DNA of 39,110 nucleotides, taken from Candidatus Thiomargarita nelsonii (GTDB lineage Bacteria > Pseudomonadota > Gammaproteobacteria > Beggiatoales > Beggiatoaceae). Position 1 is the first letter of the stretch; each line of letters opens with the position of its first letter. Of the stretch, positions 9,102-16,052 are shown in pieces. The position numbers were made by a program, and so were the translations under genes. Below the pieces are notes generated by a model. That model did no database searches. It had not been told where the DNA came from and saw only the letters and a list, made by a program, of their open reading frames with translations. The DNA is taken from positions 1 to 39,110 of the forward strand of contig JSZA02000062.1 in NCBI GenBank assembly GCA_000785145.2, given 5' to 3'.

Positions 9102-9620
9102 ATGAGCGATAGTTATGAACTTGAGAATAACGCAATTGATGGGGAAGATGAGATGGGTTCCTTAAATCATAGTACGGTGCAAGTAAATATAGGCGGTTTG
9201 CTTAAGTTCAAATGCGATCATAAACTTGCTGTCATGAGTGAATTAAGCTTGGATATTAGCCAGTATGATTTGAGCGACTATGACCTTGGTGTTAAAGAGG
9301 AATTTAAACCCGATGTTTGTGCTTACTTAAAACGACCCGTCGTACCGAAAGGTAAAAGTGATTTAGTGAAAATCTCTCAAATGCCTGATTTAGCCATTGA
9401 AATACTTTCGCCGAGACAAGCTGTCGATTATCTTGTTAGGAAAATTAATGCTTACTTCGAGCTTGGAGTGAAGTCATGTTGGTTGGTAATACCATCTTTG
9501 GATGAGGTTCGGGTTTTTTCTCAGCCACGTTCTTATAAAAGCTTTGACTTAAATAATATCGAAATTGTTGATGATGTGATGGAGATTCATTTACCTATTG
9601 CAAATGTGTTTGCAGAGTAA
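9102..9620 (+). CDS. Uma2-family putative restriction endonuclease (DUF820)
   Basis: A 172-residue protein with the Uma2/DUF820 pattern, a PD-(D/E)XK-type fold. KPDVCAYLKRP supplies the first acidic residue, MPDLAIEILSP the (D/E)hE part, and the tail has the usual RKINAYFELGVKSCWLVIPSLDEVRVF signature. Family members are very numerous in cyanobacteria and giant sulfur bacteria; their biological function is not settled, though a nuclease role is predicted from the fold. The ATG at 9102 follows GGGAGGCAAGAG about 12 bp upstream. The gene stands alone between two repeat clusters and converges on napC from the other strand. No partner methylase or toxin gene is adjacent. Confidence 0.85.
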   Translation: MSDSYELENNAIDGEDEMGSLNHSTVQVNIGGLLKFKCDHKLAVMSELSLDISQYDLSDYDLGVKEEFKPDVCAYLKRPVVPKGKSDLVKISQMPDLAIEILSPRQAVDYLVRKINAYFELGVKSCWLVIPSLDEVRVFSQPRSYKSFDLNNIEIVDDVMEIHLPIANVFAE

Positions 9621-9964
9621 ACATTTATGTATAGCTTTGCCTCGCGTCGATGCATGCATGATCTACTTCGTTTCCCACGCAGAGCGCGGGAACGAGAAAA
9701 GGTTGTTTTTATGGGTAATGTAGGGTGCGTCCTACGCACCCTGACTCTTAATTTGTGCCCAGGACGCACCCTACAACACCCATCAATTTAACATTGACAG
9801 AGTACTAGTACTTTGTCAAGCTTATATTAATGGGTTATTGGAGTACAAAGCTTTAGCTTTGTGCGTTGCTTGACAAAGCTAAAGCTTTGTACTCCAACCC
9901 AAAATTTAAAGTTTGACAAAGTACTAGGGTGTTGCCCCTACATGCCGATCTGGTATATTATTTA
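9621..9964. repeat. Repeat-filled gap between Uma2 gene and napC
   Basis: This 344-bp convergent gap contains no gene. It holds four different palindromes in a row. A CCCACGCAGAGCGCGGGAAC element lies near 9678; a similar one is at 11397. A hairpin at 9719-9775 has TAGGGTGCGTCC and GGACGCACCCTA arms. TTGACAGAGTACTAGTACTT and its continuation form a palindrome at 9794-9819, with a half-copy at 9915. A 56-bp hairpin at 9840-9895 has GGAGTACAAAGC arms of the family A type. Several could end transcription from either side. Confidence 0.75.
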
Positions 9965-10576
9965 CTACTCACCACCTATCGCTGCACTCGGATCAACTTC
10001 ATACAACGCCGGCAAAGAATGGGCTATGCCCTTGTGGCAATCAATACAAGTTTGATGTTCGTCAAAACCTTTGATATGTTGTTTGACAGCACGTTGCCCT
10101 TGCTTGGTATAGTCCATCGACTCGTTATCATGGCAGTTGCGACATTCCCTAGAATTATTCGCTTTCATCGTTGCCCAAACATGTCTCGCCAATTCTAGGC
10201 GCTTTGCCTCAAACTTTTCTGGCGTATCAATAGTGCCCAGTACCTTATGGAATAATTCATTGGTCGCTTGGATTTTGCGTGCTACCTTGAACATCCATTC
10301 TTTGGGCACATGGCAGTCGGGGCAAGTGGCACGTACTCCTGTGCTATTGTTGTAGTGAATGCTATCTTGATACTCTCGATAGACATTTTCTTCCATTTCG
10401 TGACAGGAAATACAAAACTCTTCCGTATTCGTCACTTCCAAGGCCATATTAAATCCACCCCAGAAAATAATACCTGCCATGAAGCCAAGGACTAACATGC
10501 CGCTCGTCAGCGAACGTGTATGGCTTTTCCAGTCCTCTGTTGAAATCTTTCTCTGAGGGTCTTGATTATTGCTCAT
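9965..10576 (-). CDS. napC: NapC/NirT-type tetraheme cytochrome c
   Basis: A 203-residue membrane-anchored cytochrome that takes electrons from quinol and passes them to NapB and NapA in the periplasm. One N-terminal membrane helix (GMLVLGFMAGIIFWGGF, ~26-43) anchors it. Four CXXCH haem sites are visible: CISCH, CPDCH, CRNCH and CIDCH, the standard number for NapC. Length is normal for the family. It is the last gene of the nap operon, 22 bp after napB, in the order napF-D-A-G-H-B-C. The ATG at 10576 follows an AAAGAGGATAAA ribosome site. Confidence 0.96.
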   Translation of the reverse strand: MSNNQDPQRKISTEDWKSHTRSLTSGMLVLGFMAGIIFWGGFNMALEVTNTEEFCISCHEMEENVYREYQDSIHYNNSTGVRATCPDCHVPKEWMFKVARKIQATNELFHKVLGTIDTPEKFEAKRLELARHVWATMKANNSRECRNCHDNESMDYTKQGQRAVKQHIKGFDEHQTCIDCHKGIAHSLPALYEVDPSAAIGGE

Positions 10577-10598
10577 AGAAATTTATCCTCTTTCCGCA

Positions 10599-11051
10599 TT
10601 ATCGTAGTGTTTGTACGGGTTGAAATGTATTTTCTACCAAGGGATTTGCATCGACTTGGGGAGCGTGACACTGAGTACAGAAATAACGCAGGGGTGCAAT
10701 ATTGGCTAACTCGTTGCCATCCCGATCTTTGAAATGAGTCAGACTAACCTTAGTCGCGTTGGCTTTTCGAGCATTGCTCCAACTATGACAGGTAAGACAT
10801 TTGTTGTATCTCAATGTGATTTTATACCCCTCAATCTTATGAGGAATCATGGGCGGTTGTTGCACGAAATCGCGCTGGATCGGATCATGATCAGGCGGCA
10901 ACCTTTTCCAAGTGGGCGTTTCAGAAGCAGCGTCAGTGGCGTTGCTACCACGTAAGGACTGGGGTAGTTCTTCCATGCCCCAGCCTTCTTGTGACTGGGA
11001 AACTTGGGGAAGTGCTAAAACTAAAGTGAATAAAAAAAAGGATTTTTTCAT
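10599..11051 (-). CDS. napB: Periplasmic nitrate reductase small subunit, diheme cytochrome c
   Basis: A 150-residue protein with a signal peptide (MKKSFFLFTLVLALPQVSQS). It has two CXXCH haem sites (CLTCH and CTQCH) and typical NapB segments such as PPMIPHKIEGYKITLRYNKC and YFCTQCHAPQVDANPLVENTF. It forms the soluble NapAB complex and relays electrons from NapC to NapA. The ATG at 11051 is chosen because AAGGAGA lies 9 bp before it and the signal peptide begins there. An in-frame extension upstream runs into a hairpin repeat and is not credible. The gap to napH is 370 bp, unusually long for a nap operon, because repeats have expanded there. Confidence 0.95.
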   Translation of the reverse strand: MKKSFFLFTLVLALPQVSQSQEGWGMEELPQSLRGSNATDAASETPTWKRLPPDHDPIQRDFVQQPPMIPHKIEGYKITLRYNKCLTCHSWSNARKANATKVSLTHFKDRDGNELANIAPLRYFCTQCHAPQVDANPLVENTFQPVQTLR

Positions 11052-11421
11052 AAAAACATTCTCCTTAATTTTCTCGTTCCTTTGCCTCGCGCACTCTCTT
11101 ATACATAATATTATGTAGGGTGGGTAGAGCGATAGCGAAACCCACCAACTCGACGAAAATGGTGGGTGCAGCGAAGCTCTACCCACCCTACAAAAAAAGT
11201 TATGTATAAGTGAGTAGAGCGATAGCGAAATCCACCAACTCTACGAAAATGGTGGGTGCAGCGAAGCTCTACCCACCCTACAAAAAAAGTTATGTATAAG
11301 TGAGTAGAGCGATAGCGAAACCCACCAACTCTACGAAAATGGTGGGTGCAGCGAAGCTCTACCCACCCTACAAAAAAAGTTATGTATAAGTGAGTGCCCA
11401 GAGCGTGGGAACAAGAGAAAG
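11052..11421. other. Expanded napH-napB intergenic gap
   Basis: This 370-bp stretch inside the nap operon holds no gene. Most of it is three tandem hairpin units at 11121-11390. Next to napH is a further repeat fragment (GCCCAGAGCGTGGGAAC) also seen near 9678. The napB ribosome site is at the low-coordinate end. Confidence 0.8.
11121..11390. repeat. Three tandem 90-bp hairpin units between napH and napB
   Basis: Units at 11121-11210, 11211-11300 and 11301-11390 are nearly identical. Each begins TGRGTAGAGCGATAGCGAAA, carries inverted arms around GGTAGAGC...GCTCTACC and CCCACC...GGTGGG, and ends CTACAAAAAAAGTTATGTATAAG. The units differ at only a few bases, so the expansion looks recent. In RNA each can fold into a hairpin, so a string of three stems would lie between napH and napB. 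Related single hairpins occur at 36380-36501 and 38256-38336. Confidence 0.9.
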
Positions 11422-12131
11422 TTAATTGCTATTAAATCGAGTACTGAAATTAAAAACATCTCGATCACAAACGTCAATACATTGACCACAATTGGTACAA
11501 TTAGGTGACAAAATCACTGGACTTTCTTGCCCTTTGAGTGCTGGTTTGATGACTTGCGGTTCTGGACAGACTTTGAAACAATCCAGGCAATCGTCACATT
11601 GTTCGCGTTTACTGGCACTGATCCGCAATCGACTGTATTTTCCCAGTAGGCTATAGAATGCTCCGACGGGACATAGGTGACTACACCAGCCCCGTTTGAT
11701 CATCAAAAGATCAAAAAGAAATATCGCCACGATGATGCCCCACGCTAAGCCCATGCCAAATATGAGTCCACGATAGACCATAGAGACGGGATTTATCAAT
11801 TCCCAAGCAATGGTGCCCGTTAGCCAGGCAACAATGAGGCTTATACCTAAGAGCCAATAGCGCGTTGCGCGGGAAATTGAGGTGCCTCCTTTGATATTTA
11901 AACGCTCACGCAAATTGGCAGCCACGTCAGTGACAATATTGATCGGACACACCCACGAACAATAGACGCGCCCTCCGACGATCAGGTAGAAAATCAATAC
12001 TATCACAGCACCCGTCAGTGCCGCCGTTTCCAGCGTCTGTCCAGCAAACAGCGATTGGAGCAATACATAAGGATCGGTGAGCGGTAATACGTCTAAGGTG
12101 AGGCTTGATGCCAGATTGCCTTTGACTATCC
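11422..12131 (-). CDS. napH: Quinol dehydrogenase membrane component NapH, exon 2
   Basis: The main part (residues ~35-269) of NapH, a polytopic ferredoxin-type membrane protein that with NapG moves electrons from quinol to the nitrate reductase. It contains LPLTDPYVLLQSLFAG, the CxxxCP pairs YCSWVCPIN and WCSHLCPVGAF, several membrane helices, and two 4Fe-4S sites near the C-terminus (CDDCLDCFKVCPE and CTNCGQCIDVC). Exon 2 starts GGATAGTC at 12131 immediately after the intron AC end. Joined to exon 1 (15190-15289) it gives ...GPWFGI-W-IVKGNLASS..., the expected NapH sequence, in a continuous 269-codon frame. The downstream gap to napB is filled with hairpin repeats. Confidence 0.94.
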
Positions 12132-15100
12132 GTTACACTTGGCGATATAGGTCACTACCCTTATTCCCGTCTTTCCAAAGTATGGAATACACCCTATAAA
12201 GCCAGTCTTCAAAACGGTACGTGAGACTTTCAAACTCATACCGCTCCTCAGATTAGCAAATCCTTGTTGCTAAATAACATATTTCAATAACTTTGTTATA
12301 ATTGTGAGGCATTTGTTCCTAATCTCACTACGTTCCAAGAACATTATGACGTAGTTTGATGACTGCTATGACAAGCTCATAAATGTTAATTATTACGCTC
12401 GTCTCAACCCATTGTTATCAGTTATGAGTCATTTCAGGTTTTGTACAGGAGGACTAGAGACATTATTACTTCCTGAAGTATTTGGTCACGTTTATCCACA
12501 ACTTCGTGGTTTCATCTCTGACTTTTACTATTCTCTCTTTTAAGCAATCACGGGGTAATGATTTGTGAATCCATTTTTGCTTTGACTCACTCCACTTTTT
12601 TACCCTTATCATACTTATGTCCTCTTTTTCTTTCTTGCTGAGGATTTCAAACGGACATGATGTATCTTCTCTATCTATTACTACATCTGTGCCTGTTCTA
12701 AACGTCTCGGTGCTGCTCTTTCTGTTTTCTGCTGCACTTCTGAGTTGGGCTACATCTATGTCTAACACTTCTTCCAACTTCGATGAGATGTGTATTCCGT
12801 TGGCAATCAGTCTTTCGTATTCCCGCTGGTCTCTACACATTTTACGTTTTTGCTTCGCGTATTCCCGATGTACTTTGTCATGACAGTGTAAATGTACCAG
12901 AACCATATTTTTAAACTCCCATAGCCCGCCATACTGACGCGGCTTAATGTGATGCGCTTCTGGCAAATCTTGATTCGTGAATGCACATTTACAGACCGGA
13001 CAAATCCCATCTTGTCTCTTCAGCATCTTAGCTTTTGCCGGAGTAATATTACCATAGCCTTTGGAAAGCCGTTCTGCCCAATAGGCAGTATCTCCGTCAT
13101 AAAATGACCTATCGTAACCAACCCGCGCATAACTCCCTGTTCTTTCTTTATACTTGGAGTATCCTTTGAGAAACTTTACTATTTCTCTATCCTTACCCTT
13201 GCCTTTAATTTCTGCAAAAGTCCACTTCCTACCATTGACCGTGCCGAAATACTTATCCGCTACCCATCGCTTGCCTCTATTTGGATGCCTACGACGTGCC
13301 CATTGGTATAACCTACGCCAGATTAACATGTCGAGCTTTCCAAAGGCTTTGCTGGAATGCACTGTTTTGTAGTAGTTGGCCCACCCTGATATTTTGGGTT
13401 GGAGGATTTCAATTAACTTCCAGGGAGTTGCTGCTTTCATTTCCCAAATCGTGTCACTTATTTCTTTATAGTGACTTTTAATCTTTTCTTTGGTTGGTTC
13501 CACTCGTAATACATGCGTTGCTATTGCCCTTCTTTGTTCGGTTGGAGTCCCACCAAGTAACTTCAGCTTATAGGTTCCCTTAACACGGTTCTTATAATGC
13601 CTAAAGTGGTGCCCCAGAAAGTCGAAACCTTCCGTTGAGTGAACAATTCTAGTTTTTTCCTCTGATAGAGTTAAGCCTCTTTTTCCAAGCCATTCCCCAA
13701 TAAATCTTTTGGATTCCTCAACTACCTCTTTTTCCTCATGGATTACTACAAAGTCATCGGCGTACCTTACTACAGAGATGTGTAAATGTGCTCTCTGCTT
13801 AAATTCTTTCTTGGTTTTCTTATTTATCTTTGTGCTGACCTTGGTGTTGCCGATTTTCTTTATCCAGCCTTTTATCCCACGTAGTTATCGAAGAAACCCT
13901 TTATATCCGCATCTAAAATCCATTTCTGTTTCTTGAGGAGTACCATTGTTATTTTATCAATTGCATCCTTACATCCCATTCCAGGTCTAAAGCCATAACT
14001 AGCGGCTTCAAATTTGGCTTCATAAAAAGGTTCCATGGCTAGTTTCGTAACTGCCTGCATCGCCCTATCCTTGATGGTGGGAATTCCTAAAGGTCTTTGT
14101 TTGCCGTTTGCCTTGGGGATATAAATCCTTTTGGCAGGCTTGGCTTCGTATTTATCCCAGCCCTTTTGGATCGTATCAAGGACATCCATAACTAAGGCTT
14201 TCTTTCTCTTTGGCGTATTGGCCTTAACTCTATCTACTCCAGGGGTCCGTTTACCTTTATTCTCAGTGGTCACGGTACGAACCCCTAGAAGCGACGCATA
14301 AAACGAATGTTGCAATAGATACATTAAGCTTCTAGCTTTTCTGTACTTACACGCTTTCGCAGCCTTGTAAATTCTTTTCTGCAAATTGAAAACTAATCTC
14401 CGAACTTTGCCCCAGATGAGGTAGTCCCAGTCCCAGTGGCGCATTTCCGGTAGTTTAACTACCTGATAACTTGGGAAGCTAGGCTTCCTAGTGTATTCCT
14501 TGTGTACTATGGCCGGTTCATTTGAAGAGGCATCCCTCTCCATTGAGATTCGGGAAGGGGTCTCATCCGACACATGCCGTTGAGGAGTATTCATAATTTA
14601 AGTTTTAACTTATTGTTATCAGTGCTCGCTAGAGCACCTTTGCTTAGTTGGAATTTAAAATAACACAATTTCCGAGAGTGAATCAGCATATCCAGTTTCC
14701 CCCTTAGATGGTTTCTACTGGCGTTGGCTTCCCACTCCATCCTACCCGATGCTGCCGCTAAGAGCTTGCGCCCTCCTCTTGCTATCCGGCTAGAGGCTAT
14801 CTCACATCGTTTTTACTCGTTTCTCTTATATGTTTACCTGTGAACTTAGATAGTATTCTGTAATCGGGTATGTATCGAACAGACGAATTTGAGTGAATAT
14901 TAACCCAAACCCCTAAGAACCTTTTATTTCTGAGATTGCTCCCATCAATTTGGTTTGACCGACCTATCGAACCTATCATATCCATAACGCTTGCCCTTTT
15001 GAGGCTTTTAGACCTTGCACTGTCGCCCACGAATGTGTCTGTGGAGACGGTCTTTGCTTTCTCTCCGCCTGTTTGGGGAGGTGAGTCCATTCACACCATA

Positions 15101-15189
15101 TAAGAAATTTTACTTTAAGACTTTATTTCAATTGTGTCCTTTCAGCAAATCCTGAACGAACTCAACGAATTAGGTCAAACGAGTCGCAC
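12132..15189 (-). mobile_element. Group II intron 2 in napH (maturase gene broken)
   Basis: A 3058-bp intron on the same strand as napH. It shares the GTGCGACTCGTTTG start and CGCCAAGTGTAAC end with intron 1. Domain V is at 12211-12246 (minus strand; AGCGGTA paired with TACCGTTT), so the AGC triad is kept. IBS1 GAATAT (15195-15190) is perfectly complementary to ATATTC (14900-14895). IBS2 TTGGTTTG (15203-15196) is perfectly complementary over eight bases to CAAACCAA (14957-14950). These 14 paired bases differ completely from those of intron 1. The ribozyme parts look intact but the maturase gene is not, so splicing may need help from elsewhere. Confidence 0.92.
12466..14594 (-). pseudogene. 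Intron 2 reverse transcriptase/maturase, disrupted by internal deletion
   Basis: The 5' part (14594-13872) encodes the RT N-terminal domain and motifs up to DADIKGFFDN, then runs into YVG and a stop. The downstream part is open in another frame from about 13890 to 12466 and encodes IKGW, YADD, the maturase domain and an HNH domain (CPVCKC, EAHHIKPRQYGG, LHCHDKVHRE). Alignment with intron 1 shows that about 193 bp are missing, equivalent to 6795-6987. This removes the TPQGG region and shifts the frame. The protein therefore cannot be a working reverse transcriptase. A 345-residue X/HNH fragment could be started internally, but there is no clear ribosome site. Its C-terminal tail differs entirely from that of intron 1. 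Confidence 0.9.
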
Positions 15190-15289
15190 ATATTCCAAAC
15201 CAAGGACCGAGTAGAAACAGGCTCAGAATGATGAGTTGAGTCAGTCGCCGTAATAATAGCCACTTGTAATTGCTAAACCAAACTTTCAT
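15190..15289 (-). CDS. napH: NapH, exon 1
   Basis: The first 33 codons plus one base of napH: MKVWFSNYKWLLLRRLTQLI, then ILSLFLLGPWFGI, the first membrane helix of the protein. The ATG at 15289 overlaps the napG stop as ATGA, so the two are translationally coupled. The exon ends at GGAATAT and the next bases GTGCG are the intron start. Without splicing, translation would run into the intron and stop within a few codons, leaving a useless stub of about 40 residues. Confidence 0.92.
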
Positions 15290-16050
15290 AAGCCCTCCGG
15301 TATTTTGGGAAGATTAAGCCCGTTGTCCGGTAATCTATCAGGGAGATCAAGCACATCTTTTACCAAGCTCCCCCCAGCTTTTTCTTTTTCTTTCCAACCC
15401 AGGCGGTAATGGCCACCCAATTCTCCCTTAACTAATTGTTTAGGAAATACTTTTATGGCCGCAATTGGTAAAACACAGACTTGTTCACATTTACCGCAAC
15501 CTGTGCAATATTCAGAATGTACCACCGGGAGAAACAGGGCATGTTTGCCGCTGCGTCGGTTATGTTGCATATCCAAGGTAATCGCTTCATCAATCAGCGG
15601 ACAAACTCGATAGCATACATCACAACGTAGCCCGAGAAAATTGAGACAAGTCTCTTGATCCGATAACATGGCCAGCCCCATGCGGGCATCATTAATATCG
15701 GTCAGTTCAGGCTCTAAAGCCCCAGTAGGACAAGCTTTGACACAAGGAATGTCTTCGCACATTTCACAAGGAATGTCACGCGCTAAGAAATAAGGTGTCC
15801 CTAAAGGGATTTTTTCTCCAAGCTCAGCTAAGTGCAATGTGTCATAAGGACAATCCCGTACACATAATCCACAACGAATACAGGCGCCTAGAAAATCATC
15901 TTCAGGCAAGGCACCCGGCGGTCTGATCGCGTAGGCGGGCAGTGAACTGGCTTGACGGGCATACAGTGCCAGCCCAGCACCAAAAAGGCTGACGCCGCAA
16001 GCACTAATGGCTGTCTCAATCAGAAAGCGTCGACGGTTGAGGGAGTCCAT
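15286..16050 (-). CDS. napG: Ferredoxin-type protein NapG
   Basis: A 254-residue periplasmic iron-sulfur protein. The twin-arginine signal NRRRFLIETAISACGVSLFG marks it for Tat export. It carries four 4Fe-4S motifs typical of NapG: CIRCGLCVRDCP, CEMCEDIPCVKACP, CDVCYRVCP (part of a variant site after CLNFLGLR) and CTGCGKCEQVC. With NapH it is thought to relay electrons from quinol to NapC/NapB. It starts three bases after the napA stop and overlaps napH by four bases, so all three are tightly coupled. Confidence 0.96.
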   Translation of the reverse strand: MDSLNRRRFLIETAISACGVSLFGAGLALYARQASSLPAYAIRPPGALPEDDFLGACIRCGLCVRDCPYDTLHLAELGEKIPLGTPYFLARDIPCEMCEDIPCVKACPTGALEPELTDINDARMGLAMLSDQETCLNFLGLRCDVCYRVCPLIDEAITLDMQHNRRSGKHALFLPVVHSEYCTGCGKCEQVCVLPIAAIKVFPKQLVKGELGGHYRLGWKEKEKAGGSLVKDVLDLPDRLPDNGLNLPKIPEGL

Positions 16051-16052
16051 TG

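Noticed and set aside
9840..9895. Factor-independent terminator for napC
   Set aside because: The stem is strong but no T-run follows it on the minus strand and it belongs to a dispersed repeat family, so it is listed as a repeat only.
11052..11186. Longer NapB starting at 11186
   Set aside because: The extra 45 residues are translated hairpin repeat; a signal peptide and strong ribosome site mark the start at 11051.
11121..11390. CRISPR array or RNA gene array
   Set aside because: The 90-bp units are contiguous hairpins without unique spacers and match dispersed repeats elsewhere in the window.
12466..13503. Reading the 345-codon frame in intron 2 as an independent functional maturase
   Set aside because: It lacks the whole RT N-terminal half, starts inside the maturase domain, and aligns with a longer open frame without its own start; it is the 3' part of a broken gene.
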